From positions 8,219,001 through 8,283,000 of the forward strand of contig NC_060898.1 of NCBI RefSeq assembly GCF_014805685.1: DNA of 64,000 nucleotides, given 5' to 3'. The position numbers and the translations under genes were made by a program. The notes under the pieces were generated by a model, which was not told where the DNA came from, made no database searches, and saw nothing but the letters and a program-made list of their open reading frames with translations. This stretch comes from Silurus meridionalis. Taxonomy: Eukaryota; Chordata; Actinopteri; Siluriformes; Siluridae. Below are positions 39,196 to 57,417 of the stretch, in pieces; the first letter of the stretch is position 1, and each line of letters starts with the position of its first letter.

Positions 39196-39210
39196 GTACG
39201 AGTTTCAGTA

Positions 39211-44486
<5,276 letters not shown>

Positions 44487-46059
44487 ACACATTTTTCTTC
44501 ATGTATGGCAATTATATTCCACTGTTTACAATAAAATATGTTGTGAAAAGCCTTGGTGTGTGATTCAGTAATTAGAAAATATAGTTGTTGCCTGAGCACA
44601 AGTACACAAAATGTGCCAGTGGTATAATGTTGCTAAAAAGCATTCCTTTCAACACTAGAACACAGTTATGAACCAATGAAGTACAATAGCAACATTTAAT
44701 GAAAAGCAAAACATTCCATCATAGAGAAATGTTGCCAGAATGGCAGAATATGATGCCCAAATTGTGATTAGAATAATTTTGCTTACCTAATATGTTCTTC
44801 TATGGAAATTTATCTGATATTAATTGGTAGACATTTCTTGGCTTCTAAATAATTGTATCTTTAATAAGCGAGCCAGTGGTGACAAGGAAGAATTACCTGA
44901 AATTGTATGAGAAAAATATTTGAGAGGAACCAGACAAAAAAGGGAAACCAGGAGAGAGAAAAACATGCATTGTGGAGTATCCTTATTGTTACTTAATGGA
45001 TAAGGTTTAAGTGCAGTATGATCTTGATGCAAGTAGAAACTAGGGTGTGATTCTGGATAAAACTAGCTATGACAGCATAAGTAAAAGGGAGAGCCAGGAG
45101 GTAATACAGACACGAGGAAGCTCTGGGAGGCAGCCTGCCACACCACTGTCAACAAAATTGAGTGATGCTAAAATATTATATGAAAGCATTCTACAAGCTA
45201 GAAACTTGGTGCCTTCCAAAGTCTATATGTAAGCTATAAAATTAACCAGCACATGGTATTGTTAGGCATTGGCCTGTCACTATCAACTATTAACAAACAT
45301 GACTTGTTGTTGGTTGAATGTGGGAAAAGGCCATTTCAGTCTTTTTTCTGACTTACTGCCAGCATTTGGCACCAATAATTTTCTAAACTGGAAGTCAGAT
45401 GATGCTTAAAAGCTCAAAAATAGCCCTATTTATAATCTGCTTGCTTTTGATTTAGGGACATATGAGTAACCAATTGAGTAATGAGTAATCCATTTTTGCT
45501 GTATTCAAATGACCATCCAAATTAATCCATGCTTTTAAATTTATAGTTCAGAAAAGTAAAAGCATAATACATGTCATTGTGGTTTTATGGAACTTATGGA
45601 AACAACAGGGGCTATATGACCCTCTAATAAAGTCAGTAAATGATGTGATGCTGTTCATGCAAAAACTGCAGTTGTTTTACAGCCAGCTCACTGGTTGGGA
45701 CTGGTTATTGAATGACGAGGAACTATAAATGTTTTCCAGGATTCGTAGGACTATGGTTACATCCCTAACTAGCATTCTGTTTCAATACTTCTAACTGCTT
45801 GGACATTATCAACTATACATATGTACATATGGTCATCAGAGAACATTATTTAGTGCCCAGTCTGCTTATCTTTATTCTCTAATAACCATTTTGGTGGATG
45901 ATTGGAAGTTTGCCATCTGATCTCAACTGGAAGAATGTTGCACGATGATCTGTAAGCAAACGATTATGGAATTCTGCATGGTCAGCAGATTGATTTTCAA
46001 CATTGAATGATTTGAATTGGAGAAGGTCAATCTTAAATCATCTGGTTACCAATGCATGC

Positions 46060-47000
46060 AAAGTAAATATAACACCAGAATATGCAGTTCTCCCTCGTTT
46101 TGTTAAAGTAAAAAAGGTGTCTTTTTAGCGAGATCTTTTTCGAACCAATATTCTGTATAGGGGACCTACAACATTGCACTCAGTTTAAGACATAGCACCA
46201 TGGCCACCACATGCCCAATTAGTGTATATGCAATAAATGTAATTTGTTTTCTTTTTAAGATGCATATTGTTCAGAAGGGAACTTCCATCAAAAAGCTTAC
46301 AAAGCCCATGCATTAGTCATGTACTAGATATGCACTGCTGTGGCTATATTTATCAATGTCCTCGTGACCGACGGCCAAACTCCACTCCACCTGTGAAAAC
46401 ACCTGGAAAATATCTGCCTGAACGTTTCTCTTGACCTTGAAACTTCTATTAAAAACAGAACCAAGAACCAGGAATCAACAACAGGGGAGTATTATGGGTG
46501 GAGGCAAGGCCAAGACTGACACAACTGTTTTTACTTACGATAATGCCCAACAAAGACTATAGCAAAAATAGTGAGAGATATATTGTGAGACACTAGATGG
46601 AGACATTTTCCCCTTTTGACCCCATTAAGCTTACGTGCTTTTTTATACATTGTTCAGTCCTTGTGTTTATGTGAGTATGTAACACATTACCCCATGTTTC
46701 TTTTCTTTTGTGTCAAGCTTAGCCTGTGGCCCAGTGGTCAAATTGATGGGTCATTATCCATAGTTGGTTGCCATCATGAATTATCTATTGACTAGTGTGT
46801 GCAAGGTGAATTTAAATGTTAACATAAAACGTGTCTTTTAGAGACATCTATTTCAAACCAATATTCTGTAGAGGGGACCTACAATGTTATGCCTGAAAGT
46901 TTCTCCTGACTTTGCACCATGTATTAAAAACAAGAAATCAATAAAAACAATGGGTTGGGAAAGACCAAAATGACACAACAGTTTTTATTTACAATGAAGA
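46060..47000 (+). repeat. Imperfect direct repeat of unknown origin
   Basis: Segments near 46060-46580 and 46800-47000 share AACCAATATTCTGTA followed by GGGGACCTACAA. Similar text around CTGCCTGAACGTTTCTC and ATGCCTGAAAGTTTCTC follows, then ATTAAAAACA. No open frame of note. It could be an old retroelement or a local duplication. Confidence 0.55.
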
Positions 47001-47206
47001 TTATGAATCTTCACAACATTAAATGTGGGCTGTCCACTATATGAGGTGCCCAGGTAAAGAGGACATGGGTTCTTTCGCTCGATAGGTCAGGACTGTTTTG
47101 GCAGCAAGAGGGGGATCAACACAAGATTAGGCAGGTTTTCATAATGTTATGCCTGATCGTTTGCCATAAAGTTTTTCCTTGCCTGTTGTACTATGCAGTA
47201 CCTAAC

Positions 47207-47212
<6 letters not shown>

Positions 47213-47263
<51 letters not shown>
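47213..47263. repeat. AC microsatellite
   Basis: About 25 AC units. Confidence 0.97.
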
Positions 47264-47267
<4 letters not shown>

Positions 47268-49217
47268 TGTTTCTGCAGATATCCTATCTAACACCAATCG
47301 ATTCTGAATGACCTATTCACTTATGACCTTCAATTCAGTGTTAAGCATGGAGATATGATGTTTAGTCTCATTTGCCAGAATCATGATTCTATATGCTAGA
47401 CTGTTAATTTTGTTTAGTGTTCCCGTAGTTCCTCCTCCTAACAGGAGGAACCATCCCACAGCTGTACCAGGGGTTGTCCATGGGGCTCCCAGGGTGTATC
47501 CATTCCACTGTGTAGATGGAAGTCCCTACTGACATTAGGGCTGCATAGCAACACCCGTTTCTGGCTTGAATCTCGTGGGATTTAATGATACGCGACCTTT
47601 CCGCATGCCCATACAGCTGTATAAAGTAAGTAAAGCTGATGTAATAAGTGCAATGAAAGGTTCAGGTGAATGAGAATCCAGTCCCACTTGGCAATGTCAC
47701 TGAACAGTAATTTAAGGTTGCATTAGTAAAGTAAATACTCTGTTACTTTCTTACTTATTTTAGGTCAGGGGCGTGTTGTATTCACCTAAATTTTAGTTTG
47801 ATCATTTCTGAGTTTGTTTCCTGCATGTGCTACTTGTGGCATGTCTTTAGGAAGTCGGCAATCTGATTGTTGCAGTCACATTGGTTACAAAGTTATGTGA
47901 GAGTTAAACTGTTTTTCACAATTGGTTCATATGGAGACAAGTCCAACAGCTCTGATGTATTTGCAGTGCCTCTCGTTGTAACTAGGCTAGAACACGTTTA
48001 ATTACTGTTGCATTTTGCTGTTGCTAGATGCACAGATTTTGCATCTTTTTGTTGGATGGCCTTGACATCTGCTTGGGTGTCTTTTTCTATCACTGCAGCT
48101 GGGAAAGTTTCACTATATCCATTATTTTTATCTACCACTACTTTGACAGTGATTGCATGTTAACTTGGTTACACACCAGCAGACTCCTGCATCTTTAGAC
48201 AACCTCCTGACTTCCTGTCAATTCATTTTTCCTTTTTGCCACACTTACAGAGGCCTGATCATCAAATCACCAGATCACCAAATGCCCGAATTCCTATTTA
48301 ACGTTGGACTGTGCCATCCTTGCCTTTTAACATTATAACTCTTCATGTATTCCTTGCTTCTGCTATTTTGGATTGGCCTGATCAGTACCTTTAGCCATCT
48401 GCTTGCCACGGCTGTTTCTTGTCTGTTAGGGTGCACTTAGGACACTTGCTCAAACATGCAAGGAGAAGTTCTTAGAAATTGGGTAGACAAGCAATCCTCT
48501 TGGATAGAACCTTCTTATATTTCTTGTTCTTCTCCTAATGACCTTTCACCCTTTTACACCAATTCATGCACTTGTTCCTCTTCACTGGGGTTCCAGTACA
48601 CTCGTTTTATTTATCTTTAGAGGTTGTTCGGTTATTGCTTAAAAAACAGGGGTCCTGTACAACTAGTTCTAAGACTATCAATTATATCAAATGTGTCAGC
48701 ATGAGCGTGTTCAGTGAAGATGCCTACAATCTTTCATGTGGTTATAAGTAATGACAGACAGTCCTGCAGTTTCAGAGTGTGTTTTGAAGTGAAGTCTTGT
48801 CTGTGAAAGTCTGTTTTTGTATGTTCACACTGGTGGTCACCACTTTAGGTCACCCATAGATGATATTTACTTTCACAGTGACTAATAGGCTTGCAGCTGA
48901 AAGATGGTCACTTCTCCAATCGGTGGTATTAGGTGAAATGTTACCTCTTCTTTTAAGTGTTGTTGAGCTTTATCCCATTGACTAATGCTTCACTTGTTAC
49001 CTTTCTTTTGTAAACGTGATAGACCGTTGATTGTGGGAGGTGTGATGTTGATGGAACTCCCTTTTTTTTTCTTTCACAGCAGTGGGTAATCCTCTCAACT
49101 ACTTAAAAAATATCACACTAGCCATGGGTATTGTGGCAGGTTAGAGTCAGAAGATTGTTCCCTCATTAATTACTCTCAAAATGTTCTGCTTGCTGTTGAA
49201 CTTACTTTGAACTGTAT

Positions 49218-49830
49218 TTAGGTGCTAAGTAGATACCACCAAGCGGCATAAGCACTGATGACATTTATCATCACCCCATCTTCCAGCTTCACGTTTATCA
49301 CTCTATCAGAAACTCTCTTCACCTCCACTACACTGTTACTGTAGTCTTCCTTCAGGATCACCCCTACACCATTTCTCTTTCCATCCACACCATGATAGAA
49401 CAGTTTAAATCCTCCTCCAATGTTCCTGGTCTTACTTCCTTTCCACTTGGTCTCCTGAACACACAATTTCTGAACACTCCCCTCCATCATATCAGCTAAC
49501 TCTCCCCCTAGTACCATCATTTAAAGTACCAACCCGAACCTCCACTCTCCTACACGTCTCCTTTCCCTGCCGTCTCTGTAGATGTCTTCCTCCTCTCCTT
49601 CTCCTCCGTCGGCCAACAATAGCCCAATTTCCACCGGTACCCTGTTGGCTAATAGCTGTGGCGGTCGTTGGTAACCCGGGCCTCGACCGATCTGGTATGA
49701 AATTCTGATTCGTGATCAGCATATTTAATTTGACACGTTTTATGCTGAATGCCCTTCCTAACGCAACCCTTCCCATTTATCCGGGCTTGTGCAACCCTAA
49801 TGGCTGGGTTCATTAAGTACCGTCACATAA
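49218..49830 (-). mobile_element. RTE-type LINE 5' fragment (endonuclease start)
   Basis: The minus strand reads RVEVRVGTLNDGT, then after a frame change VQKLCVQETKWKGSKTRNIG and FYHGVDGKRNGVGVILKEDY, an apurinic endonuclease N-terminus. It stops after INVISAYA; the reverse transcriptase is missing. It is the complementary part of the family copy at 32745. Confidence 0.82.
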
Positions 49831-49859
49831 CAAACCTAATAATAATGAATGGACATTTG

Positions 49860-50085
49860 GTGCTACCCAGATGAGAATGGTTTTTGTATTGTTTCTTTGA
49901 TTCTCATGCCCTCTCAGGGAGTTTTTTTCTTGCCGCTGTTACCACAGGCTTGCTAATTGGGGAAAAACTTACAGACACTAAACTTAGTCACTAACATATA
50001 AATAAAAAAATGAATAACCTTGCTTAAAGAAACTGCATTTTTAAACCGCTTTACAAATAAAACTGAATTGAATAGAAGTTGTTTA
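49860..50085 (-). repeat. Dispersed short interspersed repeat
   Basis: Carries CCCAGATGAGAATGG, then CAGGGAGTTTTTTTCTTGCC and a decayed CGCTTTACAAATAAAACTGA end. Same family as 7350-7640. Confidence 0.7.
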
Positions 50086-51299
50086 CAGCACTACACTCAA
50101 CACCCGGAATCTAAAAAAAGGTAAAAATTAGAGATAAAGATGAAACAGAAGGTTTTTTCAGCCTGTAAATCTGAGATACTAATAGTTCAGGACACAATTT
50201 TTCTGCATTTCATGTTTGAAAAATCTCTAATATATGTAGAGAAAGCAAGAGGTTTCAAACTCTCTTTGCTTGAACCCATAATTATTAAAAAAAAAAAAAC
50301 TAGCTTAGTATTTGTTTAGAAATAGAACTGATGATTTCAGTTTAATTCAACACATGTATAGCATCTAAAAACAGCTATACAGATAAATAGAAATTAAGCA
50401 ATTAGAGAATTAGGACATTATGTCTGTAGTTCATTTCTATTTTCTAAAAACTGTACAAAATTATAGAAATTTTATACAAAAAAAATACTTCAAAGGAAAG
50501 AGACAATGAAAAGGACACAGATACTATGGGGGAGAGAAGGAGAGGTAAAAAGAGTGAGACAGAGAGGGGGGAAGGAGAATGAGATTTTGTGTGGTGTTAT
50601 TCACCAACCTTTCACAAAACTGGTCAGACCAGCCTCTGCACATTTTCTTACAAAGACAACCAGCCTATTTTTAGAAAGAAAGGCAGTCCTCCTATTGCAC
50701 ATAAGATCAGGGGATCAAAAGCGGGGGAACGAAAAAGCTAAATTAGTGAAAAGAAATTGAGGAACAATGATTCAGCCATCAGTAAACACCAGTAAACATT
50801 AATTAATACATGTTGGATAGGTAAGATGAAGCTTCACTATTAATTTGGAAAGTAAAAAAGTAATTTACATGGAAATGACAATCTTTTGTAAATGTTTAGC
50901 AACTTAAACAACAGCAGGAAATAAATGTTAGTTCATTAGTTTGTATCATTTACTGCTATGAAGAAGAAAACCAAGATACCATCATCATAAATTCAACATA
51001 TAAACACTCACCATGTTATTATTTATACTATAAATAAGTTAACAACGCCCTTTAACTGAACAGTCTCTTCATCCATACACTAACATTTCACTGTAGAGGG
51101 TAACTTGATTAAACGCTTCAGCAGCAACCTATTCTGTATCCACCCCCTCCTATTATTACAGGGACAGGCTTCACAGACAGGCCCTTCAGTAGCATCTATT
51201 GTGACGCACTATGAGTTTCTCTCTAGTTCTATCACATGTGAGCATTCTATCCACAAGCAGTTTTAGACATGCAATCGGCAATTCTATCTATCTATCTAT

Positions 51300-51318
51300 A
51301 TATCTATATATATCTATA

Positions 51319-51386
<68 letters not shown>
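51300..51386. repeat. TA microsatellite with TATC start
   Basis: A TATCTA block turning into more than 30 TA units. Confidence 0.96.
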
Positions 51387-51388
<2 letters not shown>

Positions 51389-53922
51389 GTAAATGTTTAC
51401 AGTCAAATTGAGGCAAAACATGGGAGCATATCGTATTACATTTGAATATGGAAATGTCACAAAAGGACTGTGCAGCCTGGACCATAACATACTTTTTCAC
51501 AATTTTTCATTATCAATCCACAATTATCTTTAGCAAATTTTAGAACATATCTGGTTTTCAATATCTTGCATTCTATTGTTTGTTCACACCTTGTATTGTA
51601 ATACAAAGTCAATGAACTGTGTATGTGTCTATTATATCATTTAAACCCCGCTTCCTATCTGAGGATTATAAGAAAGGTTTTTTTTGGGGACTTTTTGGGC
51701 ATTTACACACATAAATAATCCTTATGTCTAATTATATTTGGATAGTTAATAATGTATAGAAAAGACTACAGTTAAAACAGCAGCAATGTGAAATAAACCG
51801 CCTTTTTACAGTCTTTGCTCTTCAGTTACCAGGAAATGCGAGTACACACAGAAGCAAGAGAATTTTAACGTGTCCAGCAAGATATCAATCATGATTGGCA
51901 ATAAAACTTTGTAACAAATTTATTATTAAGGGTTATTTAAAAAACAGATCTTATTTGGTAACATTAATCTTAAGAAACATTATTTCCATGTGCAACATTG
52001 TTTTTATTTTTTTATGATCTACATATACATTTACATAGGCAAAAATCACAAAAAAAACAGAACTGGCACTTGAGCACTGGCATTGTTCCTGGGTTGTCAA
52101 TGTTGTAAGCCACAAAGTTCAATGCACCATCATAAAATATAATATTGAGCAGTCTAGTTATTCTTTAACTATGCATTCAAGCAAACACACACTCTCTCTC
52201 TTAGCATTGAATGTGGTCATGGCTGATCAGTCAGTTAATCCAGAACAATTGTTAAGGATACATACTCTTACTATGTATTCTTCTATCTAAGCAGGCAGGA
52301 ATTAAAGAAAATATATGTCGGAACTATAGGAAGATTATGTATGCTTGTGACTTAACATAACAAATGAACTACTCACGACCGTAGGTTGAAGGTCTTGTCT
52401 GTGTTTTGCCGGAAACACAGCACATTAAGTGGGAAGCAAATCAAAGAATCAGTGCTACATTAAATAAAAGGAATTCAGGTACTGGTTGTTAAGTTAGTTA
52501 AACTTGGAAAGATGGAGACATAAGCCGGTGCCTGTGTTGCACAAGAACATGTCTGGCCTGTTTTAGACAGATGTATTCAAGATAAGAAGCCTGAATAAAA
52601 GTAGTAGAAGAACCAACATTGACACAGCACACAAGTGATATAGTATAACAGCATATTTTTGTTGTCAGCCTAAACTGGTTTGAAGACTTTCAGAAGAATT
52701 AGAGAATGGTGTCAGGGTGTGTGTTTGTGTTTGTGTTTGTGTGTGTGTGTTTGTGTGTGCGTGCAAGTGTGAACGTTCTTTTTCATTTAACCAAGATATG
52801 TCATGTGTCACGTTTACTACGGGTTGCTTTCATGCACTGATGTAATCATGACTCACAAGTCATGTGACACTGAGTCTCGACAACTGTTACATGTTTCAAT
52901 TTAGGGTTTCAGTATATTTCGGAATGTACCAGGAAACAAAACAACAAAAACATATAATATACAAAACATTTATTAAAGCAATGTTTACATAAATATGTTA
53001 CAAAAATAAATGTGGAGGGTCAAATATAAAGATGGTGTTAATTCTGAAGAAGAGTCAGTTCTAGCATTCATCTGCATATATCTAGAAATATATATTATAG
53101 ATTTTACATGTGGGTGTCTGTCTTGAAGCAAAGCCTAATCTTAAAACTACAGGGTGTCTCCATAAACAAGGGAAATTACATTTATTCCAGAAGAATAATG
53201 TTTTGAAATCATTTTGATAGCTGGAACAGGCAGCTGTTGTAAATGTCGTAAATGTCGATTGACTTTAATAAAGAAAGATAAAAAGCATATCTAACACACA
53301 CACACTGCTGCCTATGTTGGGAGGAAGAAGACAAGAAAGAGCATATTTACAAAGAAATGGCAATCGTGCATGTTTTGGAGTTACAGTTTTCTAAAAATAA
53401 AATAACTGTTAATTTCCCCCTGTGAATGGAGACAATTTGGTCTTTAAATATAGTGCTTTGAAAACAGTTATTCTTTGTGAACCTTATTTTTTGATAACCC
53501 TACAAGTGATAAAACCTGAAATTGGAAGAAAAATGCAGAAAAGTAAAAAATGTATGATTCAGTCTATTAGAAGCAGAGAACATCCTGAACTCACGTTTGA
53601 ATAAAAAAATTAAAAGGTTGCAGACTTGCCTGGCTGCACCATAGATGTTTTTGTGTCAAGTTTCATTCTGTGACTCTGTTCTTTTTTTTTTTTTTTTTTA
53701 CACCAAGTAACATTAACAGTATATAAATTACTTGCATACGCATACACACTGACAGACACAGACACGCCCTTTCTTTTGTATACACTCAGTCAAACAAATC
53801 ATGGCTTCTTTCATACCAGAGTGTGCTACCTGAGAAAATCTGAACAAATAAAAATATATGTATAAAATTCACAGCCATCCTAAGTAATTACTCATTCTCT
53901 CTTTATATGTACACTGCAGCTC

Positions 53923-55245
53923 TTAGATTGTACTACTATCTGTATTGCCTGTGCTAGATGTGTAAGTGTTACTCTTCTTAGAATACTTCATGGAACTAAA
54001 AGAGACTCTCATTCTTTCCACAGTCCGACTGCTTCGACACAGAAGAGTGTTTTTCACATGTGCCCGGAATTCCTCTGACACAAAATAGTAAACAAATGGA
54101 TCCAAGCAGCTGTTGAGACTGGCCAAGCACAATGCAATGATGTAGAAGCCATATCCATTGTTAGCAAGTCCCTTTCCCAGGAGAACATAATGCACCACCA
54201 GCATTACATTGCTAGGAATAAAACAGACCAAGAACGTAACGAGAACTGTGATGATAAGAATCATGGCCCGGCGTCGGTTCTTGCTAGCACTGCTAACCTC
54301 CATAGTGGATTGTCCCAGTTTGCGCATCATTAGGACATAAGCTGCGATGATAACCACACATGGTAAGATGAAGGCCAACCCTGCCATTACCATGAAATAA
54401 TAGTATGGCTTCTCAACATCCAGAAAGGGGTTATCTATGTTTGTGATAAGGTTGACATCATGGCAAGTGGTTATGTTGAGCACAGAGACTTTGACTGTTT
54501 GCTGGTACAGGTAGAGTGGCGTGGTACTAATCCAAATAAAAACCCAGATGCCGACTGATAATGCAATGGCTAGTCTTTTGTCTGTCCTCTGTTGGGTAAG
54601 CGGATGCGCCACCACCCAGTACCGCTGCACACTCAAGCATGCGATGAACAGGATTGAACTGTACATATTCCCATAGAAGAAGCCTACAAATACTTTACAC
54701 ATCCCCTCTCCAAAGGTCCAGTTGTTGCCTTTCAAGTGGTAGGCAATCTTCAGTGGGACCCAGATGACAAACAGCAAGTCAGCCAATGCGAGGTTGGCCA
54801 TATAAATGGCAGATGGGTGGATCTTCTTTGATCTGAAGACAAAGACCCAAACTGCCATGGCATTGCTGGGCAAACCCACAGCAAACACAAAAATGTAGAT
54901 GAGAGGCAGGAAAACTGTGGTCAGGCTACTCGTTAACATGCTTGATGTAGCCGAATCAACGACGGCGGAGTCTGAGGTAGAATCCGTAATTCCAATGAAC
55001 CCTCGTTTTTGGCCATTGGTTACTGAAATGAAAATAGTAAAAACGTTTAGAGCCAGTTTAGAAAGAAAAAACATTAAAAAAAAAATAAAAAATAAAAAAT
55101 AAAAAGGCCTACACTGTGCTACAGAATAGTAAAAGTACACCGCAACACAATCCCTGCAAGCAAACCTGATATATATTTTTATAACATGCAATGACTTTTT
55201 ACATATATCTAAATAAGTATAAATAAATGGGGGAACAAAAAAGAA

Positions 55246-55336
<91 letters not shown>

Positions 55337-55563
55337 AAGGTGCATATCTAAAAAAAACGTCTTAAAATTATATATATATGTAGTTTACAATTATTGTATA
55401 ATAATTATACAAAGTTTTAGATATATACGTGTTACTTTTTTCCTAACCATTTAGACAGAACCATTTTAAAAAGTATAAAGCCTGGAACCAAAAACTCACC
55501 TGACGACGAAATACACAGTAATAGACTGAGAAACACCAGTAAATGTGGGCAAATGGAAGACAT
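53923..55563 (-). CDS. f2rl1: Protease-activated receptor 2 (coagulation factor II receptor-like 1), complete, 2 exons, 387 aa
   Basis: A class A G-protein-coupled receptor activated when a serine protease cuts the N-terminus and exposes a tethered ligand. Exon 1 is 55563-55500 (ATG; 21 codons plus 1 nt) and encodes a hydrophobic signal peptide (HLLVFLSLLLC). Exon 2 is 55022-53923 (TAA). The splice is GT-AG and in phase, and the two-exon layout is typical of PAR genes. After the splice the protein reads VTNGQKR then GFIGIT, so cleavage is expected between Arg28 and Gly29. Seven membrane segments follow, with PAR hallmarks LSVQRYWV at the end of TM3, NITTCHDV in extracellular loop 2, and DPFVYYFVS in TM7. 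NWT and NIT are possible glycosylation sites. The tail is rich in Ser and Thr. Human PAR2 is 397 aa. An ORF extending upstream of 55022 is intron read-through, not the true start. Other PARs are possible, but loop 2 and the tail fit PAR2 best. Confidence 0.93.
55250..55330. repeat. Compound TA-TG microsatellite in the f2rl1 intron
   Basis: About 25 TA units followed by about 13 TG units, within the 477-bp single intron of f2rl1 (55023-55499). Confidence 0.96.
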
Positions 55564-55906
55564 TATTCGGTAGGTAAAAAAAACGTATCTCGATCACAAT
55601 AGTAAGCGTTGCGTCCGGATACCGATCCTCCCGAAACCTCTGGGAAAACTCAGCTCTCCTTTTCTTTTAAACGTTTACGATGTGAGCGGAAGTTCGAGCA
55701 GGTTGGCCACGCCCTCTCCCGCAGCGCCGCGTATCGAGCAGCGCATTCTTCCACAGCACCTCACACCACTCAGGTTTCGAGTAATAACCCACAGCTCACT
55801 GACCGCTGAAGTCACCTTGAATTCCTTCTACGTGTAACACTGTCCATGGAAATAACTGTCCCACCATATCAACAATTATAACTTTTTATTGTCAAAATGC
55901 AAGGCC

Positions 55907-55908
<2 letters not shown>

Positions 55909-55951
<43 letters not shown>
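55909..55951. repeat. ATT trinucleotide microsatellite
   Basis: About 14 ATT units, with a GTA array close by (55977-55999). Confidence 0.95.
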
Positions 55952-56130
55952 GTTAATGATTTCATTATTATTGTTTGTAGTAGTAGTAGTAGTAGTAGAA
56001 TTATGACAACACAAATACTTTAAAGGAGGCCAAGCACTGATGATGCATAGCCACACCATTTGTTATTATACCTTTTTAGTAGAAGAAGAAGAAGAAGACT
56101 AAACACCTTTAGTGCTTTGCCCCTCTCTTT

Positions 56131-56183
56131 TTCTTCTTCTTTTTCTTCTTCTTCTTCTTCTTCTTCTTCTTCTTCTTCTTCTT
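56131..56183. repeat. TTC trinucleotide microsatellite
   Basis: About 17 TTC units with slight interruptions; its inverse gives a spurious poly-Glu reading frame. Confidence 0.95.
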
Positions 56184-57338
56184 TTTGACTTTGTGACTTT
56201 GTTTGTCTTGTTTTATTTTTGTCCAGGGTGTCTATGGGAACCCACAAAATTGTCTGGTGAAAAGCTGAAACATTTGGCACACTGATTTATGGAGGGTCTA
56301 AACGTGGGACACAAATCAGACCTAATTTGAGCTTATGTTTATGATTATAACTTTTGAACTTTGTGCCGAAGTTGATTCCAGGATTCAATGGTAACGATTG
56401 TAATTTTAGGTTATTAGATCGATTTATTTATTAGTTTTTGTCTTTTTTACACTTCTCCTCCAACAACAATTGTTCGATTATCACCAAATCTGGTCTGGAA
56501 TTTAGATATAGACTGTTTGTTTTTCTGTAACTGGCTTGCAAAAAAATAGTATATAAGGGTGAAACTTGATTAGCAGCTTCAGGACCATCCTCTGAATATA
56601 TCAAAGGTATGTGATTGCACCACCTGGTGGTAAAGAACTGTAAAAAATAAGATTTTTAAAGAGCAGCTTAAACTAAATATTTAGCTTATATAAACACAAT
56701 TTTGTGTATTTAAAACATTTGTTAATCTAGACCTTTTGTCCTACATTTAGTGAATTTCACCACTGTCATCTTTAAACACCTTTGTTTAAAGTAATGGGTC
56801 TTCTTTCCTGTGATTAGGCAACAGCTGTACAATAGCATAACTGTGTCAAATTATTATTATTGTTGTTGTTGTTGTTGTTTGATTATGTGGAACATCCACT
56901 ATACAATGCCCTAAAAATGGGTTACTAAAAAAAACATTTTAACAAGAAACTTCTTTGTGTGCTCTTGATATGTTCCATGACCTGATTAGAAATATAGCTA
57001 TAGGTATTTTATTTTTGTTTGGCAGGTGACAAGTGGTATCTGCCACATGACCTGCCATTAAATCCACCACTAAACCTCATTCGGTACCCTTTTCTTCTAA
57101 ATCTAGTGTGTGACCACAGACGTGACTAGAATCAGGCTAGAGAACATCACACACAGGGGCAACAACAGCCAACCACACCCACTGCAGGAATTTGTTTCTA
57201 AGCTACACTTAATACACTTAACACAATGTTTTAAATGTACCGTGTATCCATGGAATATGGTGCATGTATAATGAAATGACCAAAATATGTTAATCTATGT
57301 TGTGCATTATTATGCTGGTACAAAACCACAAGACACAA

Positions 57339-57342
<4 letters not shown>

Positions 57343-57412
<70 letters not shown>
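57343..57412. repeat. TA microsatellite hosting a Tc1 insertion
   Basis: About 35 TA units ending where the element at 57415 begins. Confidence 0.96.

Positions 57413-57414
<2 letters not shown>

Positions 57415-57417
<3 letters not shown>

Larger units (their letters stand above)
35694..39210. other. Divergent intergenic region between aggf1 and psmb7
   Basis: The two genes are head to head with 3.5 kb between start codons. It contains both promoters, a TA tract (36971-37016), an L2-like LINE 3' end (37155-37930) and a partial short repeat near 38770-38850. No other gene could be supported. Confidence 0.65.
44487..53922. other. Intergenic region between psmb7 and f2rl1, no gene recognised
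   Basis: The psmb7 AATAAA is at 44530. The rest contains a partial short repeat (44870-44960), an imperfect direct repeat (46060-47000), an AC tract (47213-47263), an RTE fragment (49218-49830), another short repeat (49860-50085) and a TA tract (51300-51386). The f2rl1 3' untranslated region lies at the right, with a minus-strand AATAAA at 52969-52974 as one candidate. I looked for crhbp or s100z, neighbours of these genes in other vertebrates, and saw no exon. Confidence 0.55.

Noticed and set aside
50506..50760. 84-codon basic reading frame
   Set aside because: No recognisable domain, no splice partners and biased composition; probably chance.
55023..55191. Longer f2rl1 start upstream of 55022
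   Set aside because: This is intron read-through. A proper splice joins 55500 to 55022 and supplies a signal peptide.
56020..56280. Poly-Glu reading frame on the minus strand
   Set aside because: It is a translation of the TTC microsatellite.
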